From Ferribacterium limneticum (GTDB lineage: Bacteria; Pseudomonadota; Gammaproteobacteria; Burkholderiales; Rhodocyclaceae), in the NCBI RefSeq assembly GCF_020510625.1, contig NZ_CP075191.1, positions 3,264,501 through 3,328,500 on the forward strand: a stretch of 64,000 bases of DNA, written 5' to 3'. Below, piece by piece: positions 37,767-46,977 of this stretch. A program made the translations under genes and the position numbers. The notes below the pieces were generated by a model. The model did no database searches. It was given only the letters and a program-made list of their open reading frames with translations, and was not told where the DNA came from. How positions within the stretch are numbered: the stretch's first letter is position 1; every line of letters begins with the position of its first letter.

Positions 37767-38372
37767 ATGAGTTCGCTAGCCATACCTTTGCCCGAAGACG
37801 CACCCGCAACCAACAACGCATATCGAATTCCTGGTAACAAAGGGATTTGGGTGGGAATCACCTGCGAGTTTGTGGAGTTCCTCGTTCTCTTTGTGGTCTA
37901 TTTTGTTGCCCGAGCCCACTTTCCCGAGTCATTTGACGCGGGGAGCGAAAAACTGTCGCGTGTTGCCGGGACCGTCATTACCTTGCTGATGGTGACCAGC
38001 AGTTTCTTCATCGCCTGCTCCGTGGTCGCCATCCGCGCCAACAAACGCCGGCAATCAATCTACTGGCTGATTGCCGGGCTAGTCCTGGCCCTCGGTTATC
38101 CGGTCGCCAAGTACTTCGAAATCCAGTGGAATCTCAGTCATGGCATCAATGGCGAGTCCGGGATTTTCTTCACGGTTTATTACTACCTGACGTTCAACCA
38201 TCTGGTGCATGCCACTTGGGGGATTCTGGGAATTCTCTGGGTTCTGGCCCGCCATCTGGCCGGAGGGTACACGGCTGAAGATTATGTCGGCCTGGAGGCA
38301 CTCGCCAGCTATTGGCACGCCACGGACATCATCTGGCTTGTCATATTCCCCTTCTTCTACGTCCTGGTGTAA
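37767..38372 (+). CDS. norE: NorE-like cytochrome c oxidase subunit III family protein
   Basis: A 201-aa membrane protein with five TM helices and the COX3 fold. The motifs KGIWVGITCEFVEFLVLFVVY, FNHLVHATWGILGILW and SYWHATDIIWLVIFPFFYVLV fit NorE-type proteins of nitric oxide reductase clusters better than the seven-helix respiratory COX3. No norCB is in the window. The downstream small gene is the matching NorF-like partner, beginning 2 bp after the stop. The denitrification genes 8-14 kb away support a role in nitrogen-oxide respiration. Confidence 0.82.
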   Translation: MSSLAIPLPEDAPATNNAYRIPGNKGIWVGITCEFVEFLVLFVVYFVARAHFPESFDAGSEKLSRVAGTVITLLMVTSSFFIACSVVAIRANKRRQSIYWLIAGLVLALGYPVAKYFEIQWNLSHGINGESGIFFTVYYYLTFNHLVHATWGILGILWVLARHLAGGYTAEDYVGLEALASYWHATDIIWLVIFPFFYVLV

Positions 38373-38374
38373 CC

Positions 38375-38683
38375 ATGAATCAGACCCAAATATCTCCATC
38401 GACCTCCTATCGCCCTTTGGTAACCACGTGGCTGACACTGGTTGGCTTGACCATCATCAGCGTTTTGCTTAGCCAATGGCTACACGGTGGCGCCTGGTTG
38501 CAACTACTGGTCGCTGCAATCGTCTGGCTCAAAGGCGATTTGATTGCCCGGCACTTCGTGGAAACACGCATCGCTCACCCCTTCATTCGCCGCGTCACCC
38601 ATTACTTCATCGCATTCACGCCTGTCGCCCTGGTGTTGACTGCATTCTTTGGCAAGGAATTTGCCCGTTTCGCATCGATCTGA
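38375..38683 (+). CDS. norF: NorF-like cytochrome c oxidase subunit IV family protein
   Basis: A 102-aa protein with three TM helices (about residues 18-34, 38-55 and 75-95) of the prokaryotic COX4/NorF type. Its signature is LVAAIVWLKGDLIARHFVET. The start is the ATG at 38375, just after the norE stop. A longer ORF from 38312 overlaps norE coding sequence. It probably works with NorE in maturation or stability of nitric oxide reductase encoded elsewhere (inference). Confidence 0.8.
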   Translation: MNQTQISPSTSYRPLVTTWLTLVGLTIISVLLSQWLHGGAWLQLLVAAIVWLKGDLIARHFVETRIAHPFIRRVTHYFIAFTPVALVLTAFFGKEFARFASI

Positions 38684-38692
38684 AACGACTTG

Positions 38693-38734
38693 GGGGAGGT
38701 CGGCTGATTCGCAGTGGAATCAGCCGACCTCCCC
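38693..38734. terminator. Long perfect hairpin after norF
   Basis: 18-bp perfect stem (38693-38710 with 38717-38734) and a 6-nt loop GCAGTG, followed by GTTTCT. It lies between the convergent norF and DUF934 genes. It is very stable, and the T tract is modest. Confidence 0.75.
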
Positions 38735-38763
38735 GTTTCTCTGTGCAGCATCAAAAACTACAG

Positions 38764-39261
38764 CTACTCCGCCCGGCCGCCAGCCTCCTGATACAGCCGG
38801 CTATTGGGTTGCCAGGCGTAGTCACTGAATGCCGCTAACGCCGCTTGCAGATCCTGGTCCTCACGCAGTTCAAAGGCGTTGAATCCACAGCGGCTCAGGA
38901 AATACAACTGATCGCGCAGAATATCGCCGACCGCGCGCAACTCCCCGGCGAATCCATGGCGTGTGCGCAGCAATTGGCCGCTTGAATACCCCCTGCCATC
39001 CGCAAAGCTGGGAAAGTGGATGGCGATGAGCGAAAGCTTGCCGAGATACGGCAACAGGCGTTCCGGCGCTTCATCCGGCAGCAGCAAGACGCCCGTGCAG
39101 AGAGCGGCGTTAGCCAATTGATGCGCATGTTCCTCCAGGAATTGGAGCGGCAGAATCACCTGACTTCTGCCGCCAATGATGTCGCTGACTGCGGCCCCCG
39201 ATTCAGTCCAGTGCTGCCAGGCATTCTCGATAATCAAGCCATCTTTAATGATTTGCTTCAT
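38764..39261 (-). CDS. DUF934 protein
   Basis: A 165-aa protein. Motifs FPSFADGRGYSSGQLLR, GELRAVGDILRDQLYFLSRCGFN and FELR are the DUF934 hallmarks. In many proteobacteria it follows the siroheme nitrite/sulfite reductase gene, as here. Its biochemical function is unproven. The ATG at 39261 has a GGAGGGG site. It overlaps the reductase gene by 17 bp, so the two are coupled. Confidence 0.9.
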   Translation of the reverse strand: MKQIIKDGLIIENAWQHWTESGAAVSDIIGGRSQVILPLQFLEEHAHQLANAALCTGVLLLPDEAPERLLPYLGKLSLIAIHFPSFADGRGYSSGQLLRTRHGFAGELRAVGDILRDQLYFLSRCGFNAFELREDQDLQAALAAFSDYAWQPNSRLYQEAGGRAE

Positions 39262-40915
39262 GGGCCCCTCCGTACACGGCAAGCTTGAACGGCGTTAGCC
39301 CGACTCGTTCGACGGTGTCGATAAACAGCTCGCCTTCGTGACGAAGTCGAACATACGTCTCAAGCAGGGTGTTGATCGTCTCGGGAATATCCGCCGCTGC
39401 GAACGACGGGCCGATGACTCGACCGATATTGGCGCGTTTTCCTTCCCGACCGCCCATCGTGATCTGGTACCACTCCTCGTTGTTTTTATCGACCCCGAGA
39501 ATCCCGATATGCCCGATGTGGTGATGGCCACAGGCATTGACGCAACCCGAGATATTGAGTTCCAGCGGCCCCAGGTCGAACAGATAGTCGAGTTTGTCGA
39601 AGCGCTCCTGAATAGCGGTAGCGACGGGAATTGACTTGGCATTGGCCAGAGAACAGAAATCTCCCCCGGGACAACAGACCACATCGGTCAACAAGCCGAT
39701 ATTTGGCGAGGCCAATCCATAAGCACTGGCGATTGCCCACAGTTCGAACAAATCGTTTTTGGCGACATGGGGAAGGATAAGGTTCTGCTCATGCGTCACC
39801 CGAATCTCGCCAGCACTAAAACGATCCGCCAATACGGAAATGGCATCCATCTGATCCGCGGTCGCATCCCCCGGGGGAATGCCGGTTTTCTTGAGTGAGA
39901 GCGTGACGATCCGGTAACCGGGTTTGCGATGCAGAGCTACATTCCGCGCCACCCAGCGCGAATAGATGCGGTTGTTCCGCAAGGCATCGAGACTGGCCGG
40001 GTCGTGTGGAATACGTTCAAGATAGTTTGGGCCGGTAAAGAAGGCCTCCATGGCGGCAAAGCCTGCGTTGGAAATCGTATTGGGCCCGTTTCTCGAATAG
40101 GCCCATTCTTCCTCGACTTCCTGCGAGAATTTTTCCGGGGTCAGATCCTTGACCAGTATCTTGATGCGCGCTTTGTATTTGTTGTCGCGCCGGCCGTAGC
40201 GGTTGTAGACCCGCAAGATGGCCTCGAAATAATTGATCAATTCGGCACGAGGCAAGAAGGGCTTGATGCACTGCCCAAGCATCGGCGTCCGCCCCAGGCC
40301 GCCGCCGACATGAATTTCGAAGCCTGGTTGGCCATCGGCATCCAGTTTGGCCAGAGCACCGATGTCGTGGAAGCGAACCGCTGCCCGATCTTCCTTGCCG
40401 CCAGCGATGGCGATCTTGAATTTGCGTGGCAGGAAAAGGAATTCCGGCGCCAGCGTGGACCACTGGCGAACGATTTCACAGTAAGGCCGTGGATCGAAAA
40501 TCTCGTCGGCGGCAACGCCGGCGAACTGATCGGTCGTGATATTGCGGATGCAATTGCCGGAGGTCTGGATAGCATGCATCTGTACCTTGGCCAACTCGGC
40601 CAGAATTTCCGGCACCTCGGCCAGGCGAACCCAATTGAACTGGATGTTGCAGCGGGTGGTGAAATGGCCGTAGCCCCGATCCCAGGTTCGGGCAATCCTG
40701 GCCAGAGCCCGCATCTGCTGGCTCGACAGCGTGCCGTAGGGAATGGCCACACGCAGCATCGGTGACTGGCGCTGGATGTACAGCCCATTTTGCAGACGCA
40801 GCGGACGGTAATCGTCCTCACTGAGGCTGCCGTTCAGGAATCGCCGGGTCTGATCGCGAAACAGGGAAACCCGGTCGTCCACCAGGCGTTGATCGATGTC
40901 GTTATAGATGTACAT
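39245..40915 (-). CDS. Siroheme nitrite/sulfite reductase hemoprotein
   Basis: A 556-aa cytoplasmic assimilatory enzyme using siroheme and a [4Fe-4S] cluster for six-electron reduction of sulfite or nitrite. The N-terminal ferredoxin-like half contains GYGHFTTRCNIQFNW and SGNCIRNITTDQFAG. Cluster cysteines lie in VVCCPGGDFCSLA and ISGCVNACGHHH. Proximity to DUF934 favours the sulfite-reductase (CysI-like) branch, while its neighbours are nitrogen-oxide genes. The substrate cannot be decided from the sequence alone. The gene lies 23 bp downstream of ccoG copy 2. Confidence 0.92.
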   Translation of the reverse strand: MYIYNDIDQRLVDDRVSLFRDQTRRFLNGSLSEDDYRPLRLQNGLYIQRQSPMLRVAIPYGTLSSQQMRALARIARTWDRGYGHFTTRCNIQFNWVRLAEVPEILAELAKVQMHAIQTSGNCIRNITTDQFAGVAADEIFDPRPYCEIVRQWSTLAPEFLFLPRKFKIAIAGGKEDRAAVRFHDIGALAKLDADGQPGFEIHVGGGLGRTPMLGQCIKPFLPRAELINYFEAILRVYNRYGRRDNKYKARIKILVKDLTPEKFSQEVEEEWAYSRNGPNTISNAGFAAMEAFFTGPNYLERIPHDPASLDALRNNRIYSRWVARNVALHRKPGYRIVTLSLKKTGIPPGDATADQMDAISVLADRFSAGEIRVTHEQNLILPHVAKNDLFELWAIASAYGLASPNIGLLTDVVCCPGGDFCSLANAKSIPVATAIQERFDKLDYLFDLGPLELNISGCVNACGHHHIGHIGILGVDKNNEEWYQITMGGREGKRANIGRVIGPSFAAADIPETINTLLETYVRLRHEGELFIDTVERVGLTPFKLAVYGGAHEANH

Positions 40916-40938
40916 GATGTATTCGGGGGTTGGGGTAT

Positions 40939-42330
40939 TCAGGGCAACGCGAAGCTGCTTCTCTCGACGACCTTGATCGCAGGGTCATCGACAGCCTCAA
41001 TCAGGAAATCCATGGGCTGGATTCCAGACAGGCCGGCACCGGACGGCGCCGCCACCGTCAATGAAACCGGACGAATGCTGCCGGGTTCCGCGGTGAATCG
41101 TTCCTGACCGACGATTTGGGCGCCGGGGATGCCGGCGATGCGAACGACGAACTCTCGTGGCACCTCGGAGAGGTTCATCAACTTCAGGGTGTAGGCATTT
41201 TCGATCAGACCTTCGGAGGTCTCTCGCAACAATGCCCCACGATCGCGCAACACATCGACCAGCAGTAGCGAGCGTTGCTCCAGGGTCCAAAGGCCCATGC
41301 CGCAGAAAACCAGCAACAACGCCGCATAGACACCAACCCGCGGCCGATAATACCAAGGCCGATGACGGCCGGGGGAGGCCAGCTCGTTTTCGGAGGCAAA
41401 GCGAATCAAGCCGACTGGCGCCCCGATCTTTTCCATGACCTGATCGCAGGCATCGATGCACAGCCCGCAATTGATGCACTGATACTGCAGACCATCGCGA
41501 ATATCGATGCCGGTCGGGCAAACCTGGACGCAGATGCCGCAATCGATGCAGTCTCCGGTTTGGCCAGCCTGACGCCGGTTGCTGCGGGGTTCGCCGCGCT
41601 GACGGTCGTAGGCCACATTGCTGGTTTCCGGATCGAACATGACGCCCTGGAAACGGGAGTACGGGCACATGTGCTGGCAAACCGCTTCCCGGGCCAGGCC
41701 GGCCTGAACATAGGTGAAGGCGGCGTAGAAGATGAGCCAGAAGGCCTCCCATGGCCCGGTGTCCAACTGGATAACGCTAGGCAACAATTCCCGGATCGGC
41801 GTGAAGTAGCCGACAAAGGTCACCGCCGTCCAGATGGCGACGATGGCCCAGATGCCATGCTTTGCCGTCTTGATCAGCAGCTTGCGGGGACTCATCGGAC
41901 TGGCATCGAGCTTCAAGCGTGCCAGATGATCGCCCTCGACCCGCGCTTCAATCCAGGTAAAGATGCTCGTATAAACCGTCTGCGGGCAGGCAAAGCCGCA
42001 AAACAGGCGCCCGGCCAGAGAAGTGACCAGGAAAAGTGCCGTTGCCGCAATGATCAGCACGAATGCCAGCAGGAGCGCATCCTGCGGCCAGAGAACCAGG
42101 TCGAACAGATAGAGTTTTTCGTGGGCGATATCGAACAGGACCGCTTGGCGAACCGATCCTGCGCTCTCCCAATTGACCCAGCACAATCCGTAGAAGATAG
42201 CCTGGGTGAGCCAAACCATGCCCCAGCGCAGCGCGTTGAATCGCCCCGCTACCGCCTTGGCGTGGATTTTTCCCTTCTTCCGATAGAGTTCGAGTTTCGC
42301 TTCGCGAACCTTGCTGACCGGTCTGCCCAT
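40939..42330 (-). CDS. ccoG: CcoG-like polyferredoxin (copy 2)
   Basis: A 463-aa membrane iron-sulfur protein of the CcoG/RdxA family with five TM helices, GFACPQTVYTSIF, the [4Fe-4S] motifs CIDCGICVQVCPTGIDIR and CINCGLCIDACDQVMEKIG, and a C-terminal FixG_C domain. It is more divergent than the copies at 16105 and 53866 (different N-terminus, EW/SAGSVRQAVLFDIAHEK). It is placed upstream of the siroheme reductase and not beside an oxidase, which suggests a separate partner. Co-transcription with the reductase is likely because the gap is 23 bp. Confidence 0.9.
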   Translation of the reverse strand: MGRPVSKVREAKLELYRKKGKIHAKAVAGRFNALRWGMVWLTQAIFYGLCWVNWESAGSVRQAVLFDIAHEKLYLFDLVLWPQDALLLAFVLIIAATALFLVTSLAGRLFCGFACPQTVYTSIFTWIEARVEGDHLARLKLDASPMSPRKLLIKTAKHGIWAIVAIWTAVTFVGYFTPIRELLPSVIQLDTGPWEAFWLIFYAAFTYVQAGLAREAVCQHMCPYSRFQGVMFDPETSNVAYDRQRGEPRSNRRQAGQTGDCIDCGICVQVCPTGIDIRDGLQYQCINCGLCIDACDQVMEKIGAPVGLIRFASENELASPGRHRPWYYRPRVGVYAALLLVFCGMGLWTLEQRSLLLVDVLRDRGALLRETSEGLIENAYTLKLMNLSEVPREFVVRIAGIPGAQIVGQERFTAEPGSIRPVSLTVAAPSGAGLSGIQPMDFLIEAVDDPAIKVVERSSFALP

Positions 42331-42443
42331 GTCGTTTTCCTTGCTATTTGACTGGGCATCAGTAAATCACCAAGGAATGATTGATAACAGTTGCAGCACC
42401 GCTTGTTTCCAATAGGCACAGATTTGACTCGGCGCCGCTTGAC

Positions 42444-43856
42444 TCAAGACAAGGTGGAGACCAGATGGCCGAGTGTTGCCACAGCCTGCTGCATCCTTTC
42501 GGATTGGGGATGGCCGAAGTTGAGGCGGATACAGTTGTTGAACTCTTTTTTCGCCGAAAAGATCGGCCCGGGCGCGATGCTGATTCCTTGATCCAGCGCC
42601 ATGCGATGCAGCTTGAGTGCATCGACGGACTCCGGCAGTTCGAGCCAAACGAAGTAACCACCGGTCGGTCTGGCCAGGCGGGTACTGGTCGGAAATGAGC
42701 GCTCTATCCCCTCGAGCAATAGCGATTCCTGCATCAGTAACTGCTGCCGCAGGCGCCGCAGGTGGTGATCGTAGCCGCCGTGCTTCAGATATTCCGCCAC
42801 AGCGATCTGGACAGGAATCGTCGTCGCCAATGTCGTGGACAGTTTGAGCCGAATGATTTTCTCGGCATAACGGCCGGCGGCAACCCAGCCGAGGCGATAG
42901 CCGGGCGCCAGGCACTTGGAAAAGGAAGAAATGTGCATGACGTGATCGGCCCGGGAGGCCGATTTGCTGCACAAGGGCGGCTGCGGGCCGAAGTAGAGCT
43001 CGTTGTAGACGTCGTCCTCGATCAAGGGGACGTTATGGCGGCCAAGCAAATCGATCAGATACCGCTTCCGTTCATCGCTAACCAGACTTCCGGTCGGATT
43101 CCCAAAATTGAGCATCAGCAAGCAGGCCTTGATCGGGTGGTGCCGCAAAGCATCCTCCAGGGCCTGGATGCTGATCCCCTCGCGGGGGTGCGACGGGATC
43201 TCGATCACCTTGAGGCCAAGTCGCTCACTCGCCTGAAGTCCCGCATAAAACGTCGGCGACTCGATGGCGATCAGGTCGCCAGGCTGTGTCACTGCCTGCA
43301 GGCACAGGTTGATCCCCTCCATCGCACCGGAGGTCACCACAACCTCGTCCGTTGACACGACGGCGCCACGCGAGAGGTAGCGCAACACGATCTGGCGGCG
43401 CAATTCCTCGTTGCCGGGAGGGAGGTCGGTGACTGTCGACAGCGGATCGAAGCGCCGGGCTGCCTGGCTGAGAAAACGACCCAGCTTGTCGAGGGGAAAG
43501 AGGAAAGGACTGGGGAAACTGGAGCCCAGGGGCACGACGGCCGGATCCTTGACGCTGTACAGGATCTGGAAAATGAAGTCGCTGACCTGAAGTTCGGTCG
43601 AATTGCCCACCGGATGGCTCATCTCAGGTTCGTTAAGGCGCTGGCCGAGGCGAGCGCGAACAAAGTAGCCGGATTTGGGCCGGGCCTCGATCAAACCTCG
43701 GCTCTCCAGCAGGTAGTACGCCTGCGTCACGGTCACCGGACTGATGGTGTGTGTCCGACACACTTGCCGCACGGAAGGCAGGCGATCACCCGGCCGGAGA
43801 ACCCCATCGACAATCAGTTTTTCTGTCTCGTACGCGAGACTCTGATAGCGCACCAT
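42444..43856 (-). CDS. MocR/PdxR-type GntR regulator with aminotransferase domain
   Basis: A 470-aa fusion regulator. The N-terminal GntR winged helix (about residues 1-70: GDRLPSVRQVCRTHTISPVTV) is joined to a class I aminotransferase-like domain (about 100-465). The PLP-lysine region is SFSKCLAPGYRLGWVAAG, and other conserved parts are GNPTGSLVSDERK and EDDVYNELYFG. Such regulators sense PLP or amino-acid adducts. The target is unknown; divergent neighbours are absent, and the nearest downstream genes are ccoG copy 2 and the siroheme reductase. Confidence 0.92.
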   Translation of the reverse strand: MVRYQSLAYETEKLIVDGVLRPGDRLPSVRQVCRTHTISPVTVTQAYYLLESRGLIEARPKSGYFVRARLGQRLNEPEMSHPVGNSTELQVSDFIFQILYSVKDPAVVPLGSSFPSPFLFPLDKLGRFLSQAARRFDPLSTVTDLPPGNEELRRQIVLRYLSRGAVVSTDEVVVTSGAMEGINLCLQAVTQPGDLIAIESPTFYAGLQASERLGLKVIEIPSHPREGISIQALEDALRHHPIKACLLMLNFGNPTGSLVSDERKRYLIDLLGRHNVPLIEDDVYNELYFGPQPPLCSKSASRADHVMHISSFSKCLAPGYRLGWVAAGRYAEKIIRLKLSTTLATTIPVQIAVAEYLKHGGYDHHLRRLRQQLLMQESLLLEGIERSFPTSTRLARPTGGYFVWLELPESVDALKLHRMALDQGISIAPGPIFSAKKEFNNCIRLNFGHPQSERMQQAVATLGHLVSTLS

Positions 43857-43903
43857 GCTTACTCCTCCCCCTGGGTTCCGGTTGCCAGCACCTTGATGAT
43901 GCC

Positions 43904-44608
43904 TCAGTGGGCAGCCTGCAAAATTGATTCATCCTTGCCAAAGCGCAGCCAACCATTCCTCAGGTTCTCCACAGAGGGAATATGGATGACAGGCCCATCG
44001 ACCACAATGAGTCCTTTCTGCCGCAAATCCTGAAGGATGCGGGAGAAATGCTGCGGCGTCAGCCCCAGCCAGGAGGCAAGATCGATTTTCTTGATGGGTA
44101 GCGCGACACTCAAGGCCGCATCGTGCGGTGACATGTCTTCTGCCTGGGCAAGCAGGAAATCGGCGACCCGCTCGTGGCCGGCCTTGAAATTGGATTCGAT
44201 ATCCTGGATCAGGCAATGAACTTTGCGCACCATTCCACCCAGCAATTGCCTGCACAGCAGGGGTGACTCATGCAGCAATTCGGAGATGGTGCGTTCCGGG
44301 ATATAGAACATCAGCGCATCCGAAACGGCTTGAGCCGTGGTGTCGTAAGCCCGGTTCAGCAAGACAGGCACCTCCGCCAGAAAGTCCCCTCGCGCCGCGA
44401 CGTGGAGAATCTTTTCGTTCCCGGCGCTGCTTACTTTAGACACCTTTACCAATCCATCGATCATCAGGTAGACGCCTTGAGCCGGGTTGCCCGTATGAAA
44501 TACATATCGATTCCGGAGAACAAGCTGCCGGCTGATTCCCTCCAAGGGGAAACGCGCCTGGAATGCAGTGATGCACGCCACCATCTCGTCGCACTGTTGT
44601 TCGGTCAT
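43904..44608 (-). CDS. Crp/Fnr-family transcriptional regulator (DNR-like)
   Basis: A 234-aa regulator. The N-terminal cyclic-nucleotide-binding-like beta barrel (about residues 22-140: VFHTGNPAQGVYLMIDGLVKV) precedes a dimerisation helix and a C-terminal HTH (KKIDLASWLGLTPQHFSRIL). There is no FNR-type four-cysteine cluster, so it is not an oxygen sensor of the FNR kind. A DNR/NNR-like heme or NO response is plausible given the nearby nirS and nosZ. The recognition helix has QHFSR in place of the FNR E-x-x-S-R pattern. The start at 44608 has a GGAGGG site. Confidence 0.9.
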   Translation of the reverse strand: MTEQQCDEMVACITAFQARFPLEGISRQLVLRNRYVFHTGNPAQGVYLMIDGLVKVSKVSSAGNEKILHVAARGDFLAEVPVLLNRAYDTTAQAVSDALMFYIPERTISELLHESPLLCRQLLGGMVRKVHCLIQDIESNFKAGHERVADFLLAQAEDMSPHDAALSVALPIKKIDLASWLGLTPQHFSRILQDLRQKGLIVVDGPVIHIPSVENLRNGWLRFGKDESILQAAH

Positions 44609-44844
44609 CCGCCCTCCTGCACGCCATGCCCATGCGGAAACGCCGGGGCCATATTGCCAATGCCGGGCAGTACACCAGAACACGGACACCGATGACAGTT
44701 ACAGTCATTATTGATTCGAATAGGAACAGTTGCTTCCTCGTTTATCGACTGTACCGCAAGACAAAGTTACAAGCTGTCATTACTACCCGTTCCCCGCTCA
44801 GACGAAAATTTCCCTAACAAGCTAATTTATTGAGGAAATGGAAC

Positions 44845-45318
44845 GTGAGAGCTCTTGTCATCATTTTGGCCACACTCGCCTTCAACTGTGTCGCAAACGA
44901 AAATGCCAGCATCCTCGAACACCCGATCCTGGATGCTGCCCGGACAGGCACAGCGCAGGAAATCGTTGCCGCCCTCAAACCAGACGCCGGCAGCCGGGAT
45001 ATTCGGACAAACGTTGGCTCGACCCCGCTTCACCTGGCGGCAGCCAATGCCGACCCCGGGGCACTCAAGGCCCTGATCGATGCCGGTGCCGACCCCAATG
45101 CTCGCGACCACGACGGCATGACACCACTCCATGTCGCGGCTTATTCACAAAATGCGGCGCACGCTCAATTGCTGCTTGAAGCAGGGGCCGACCCCCACGC
45201 CTTGACAGCTTCCGGGCGCGACCCGACTTCCGTTGCCAGAAAAGCCATGGCCTATGAAGTGGCCGGAGTCATCTCCCTGTGGCTACTCAAGAAATGCGCC
45301 CCCGGAAAGCCCTGCTAA
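44845..45318 (+). CDS. Periplasmic ankyrin-repeat protein
   Basis: A 157-aa protein. A signal peptide (ALVIILATLAFNCVANENAS) is followed by about three to four ankyrin repeats, with clear units GSTPLHLAAANADPGALKAL and GMTPLHVAAYSQNAAHAQLL. I start at the GTG at 44845 behind a TTGAGGAAA site; a TTG at 44830 is the alternative. Ankyrin proteins of this kind occur near periplasmic redox enzymes, so it may assist protein-protein contacts there. The function is unknown. Confidence 0.82.
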   Translation: MRALVIILATLAFNCVANENASILEHPILDAARTGTAQEIVAALKPDAGSRDIRTNVGSTPLHLAAANADPGALKALIDAGADPNARDHDGMTPLHVAAYSQNAAHAQLLLEAGADPHALTASGRDPTSVARKAMAYEVAGVISLWLLKKCAPGKPC

Positions 45319-45337
45319 TCGTGTTCTGGAGACAAAC

Positions 45338-45688
45338 ATGACTCAATCGATCTATTTGCGCCTTGAGGTTCCTTTCGAAAAAGGGACGGAGAAAGAAGGG
45401 ATGGCAGGCAGTCACGCCGACTTGCAGCGACTGCTCGCCAAGTCGAGGCTTCGTGTGGTTTCCAGTAAAGCCGGCAAGCCACCGCAACAAAGCGCGCTCG
45501 ACAAGTTGTCTCTCACGGTACCGGAAGGAGAGGATGACTTCGACCAACCGGTGAAATCACTCGAAGAAGTCGAGCGGGACTACATTGTCGAAATTCTTTC
45601 CCGCAGTGGCGGCAACCGTTCGAAGGCAGCCAAGATGCTCAATATCAGCCGACGAACCCTGCAGCGCAAGATGGCCCTGTTCGACTAG
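45338..45688 (+). CDS. Fis-like stand-alone HTH protein
   Basis: A 116-aa protein. The N-terminal 65 residues have no recognised domain. The C-terminal 45 residues (EVERDYIVEILSRSGGNRSK then AAKMLNISRRTLQRKM) form a Fis/HTH_8 DNA-binding domain as found at the end of NtrC-family activators, but here without an AAA+ module. It follows the ankyrin gene by 19 bp and is convergent with the FccB-like gene. It could be a nucleoid-like or RegA-like regulator of the adjacent denitrification genes (inference). Confidence 0.8.
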   Translation: MTQSIYLRLEVPFEKGTEKEGMAGSHADLQRLLAKSRLRVVSSKAGKPPQQSALDKLSLTVPEGEDDFDQPVKSLEEVERDYIVEILSRSGGNRSKAAKMLNISRRTLQRKMALFD

Positions 45689-45702
45689 AGGGCGGCTTCG
45701 AT

Positions 45703-46974
45703 TCAATAAACCGCCGAGAGGCTATCCGCCCAGATATTCCTTGCCCAGGCATGGGCATAGCGCCCCTCAAGTTCGCTGGCACGCTCTGACAGTCCGCCCG
45801 ACTTGGGAATCGCCAGGAATGTCCCTTGCGGGTGGTTGTAGTCGAAAACAGTGGCCACATGCATGGCCTGGTCGAAGCTGACGAAGCTGTAGCAGGTGTT
45901 CATCACCTTGGGGCGGCTATTGATTTCCTGGCCGGCAAACAGATTGACCAGCGCCGCCGCCAGCACCTTGGCCTGCTGGTTGGCCATATGCCCCGACTTC
46001 GGCATCAGGGGCGCCGAGAGGGTGGCATCGCCAATCACATGGATGCCCGGATGGCTGATGGATTCGAGCGTCAGCCAGTCGACCTCGGCCCAGCGCCCAT
46101 TGGCCAGTTTCAATCCAAGATCGCGGGCGATCTTGCCGACGCGTTGGGCTGGAATGACATTCCAGACATCGGCCTTGATCTGTTCGAAATCGAAGATCGC
46201 TGCACCGTTGCCGGCATCGACATCGCGTATCGGCATGTTGGGGCGATAGTCGATCAAATTGGGGTAATGCTCCGCCCAGGCCTGCAGGAACAAGGGGCGT
46301 TTCGAGGCCACGCCATCGTTGGCGTCCAGGATCAGCACTTTCGAACGCGGCTTGTCGCGGCGGAAGTAATCGGCAATCACCGATGCCCGCTCATAAGGCC
46401 CCGGCGGGCAAACGTAGGGAATTTTGGGAATCGACAGGGCATAGACGCCGCCGTCGGGCATGGCCTCAAGCTGTTTCCTGAGCTCCCCTGTCTGCGGCCC
46501 GGCCTTGTAGGCATGCGGGAACCGTCGTTGTGCCGTCTCGGAAGCCAGCCCGGGAATGTCCTCGGTGATGAAATCGATACCAGGCGCCAGCACACAGCGG
46601 TCGTATGGCAAGGCAATGCCGCCAGACAACAGGACTTTCCGTTTTTCCGGGTCGATCCGCTCGGCCTGGGCATGGATGACTTCCACCCCGAGTTGAGTCA
46701 GCCCCGCATAACCGAGAGTGATGTCGGCCAGCGAGCGCTCACCGGCCAGGACCAGGTTGGAAATCGGGCAGGAGACAAACTGCCGGTTCCGCTCGACTAG
46801 GGTGACGGCTACTTCACCTCGGCTCCAGATCCGCAGGTACTTGGCAAGCGTCGCGCCGGCAAAGCCGCCGCCAACCACGACGACACGCGCTTTGGCGCGC
46901 TCTTTCTGAGTAGCGCAAGCGCTCAGCAGAGCGAGTGCGCCACAGCCCATCGTTTTCAGGAATTTCCGTCGCAC
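45703..46974 (-). CDS. Flavocytochrome c sulfide dehydrogenase-like flavoprotein (FccB/SoxF-like)
   Basis: A 423-aa periplasmic FAD protein. The N-terminus has a twin-Arg motif (RRKFLKTMG) and a lipobox-like LLSAC. The dinucleotide fold is VVVVGGGFAGATLAKYL. The Cys of the covalent-FAD position lies in VSCPISNLVL, and the redox cysteines in YVCPPGPYERA and NTCYSFVS match the sulfide dehydrogenase pattern. It is paired with the cytochrome c gene 3 bp upstream, so the pair probably forms a FccAB-like complex oxidising sulfide or a related sulfur compound. It is placed directly after nosZ. Confidence 0.88.
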   Translation of the reverse strand: MRRKFLKTMGCGALALLSACATQKERAKARVVVVGGGFAGATLAKYLRIWSRGEVAVTLVERNRQFVSCPISNLVLAGERSLADITLGYAGLTQLGVEVIHAQAERIDPEKRKVLLSGGIALPYDRCVLAPGIDFITEDIPGLASETAQRRFPHAYKAGPQTGELRKQLEAMPDGGVYALSIPKIPYVCPPGPYERASVIADYFRRDKPRSKVLILDANDGVASKRPLFLQAWAEHYPNLIDYRPNMPIRDVDAGNGAAIFDFEQIKADVWNVIPAQRVGKIARDLGLKLANGRWAEVDWLTLESISHPGIHVIGDATLSAPLMPKSGHMANQQAKVLAAALVNLFAGQEINSRPKVMNTCYSFVSFDQAMHVATVFDYNHPQGTFLAIPKSGGLSERASELEGRYAHAWARNIWADSLSAVY

Positions 46975-46977
46975 GGC

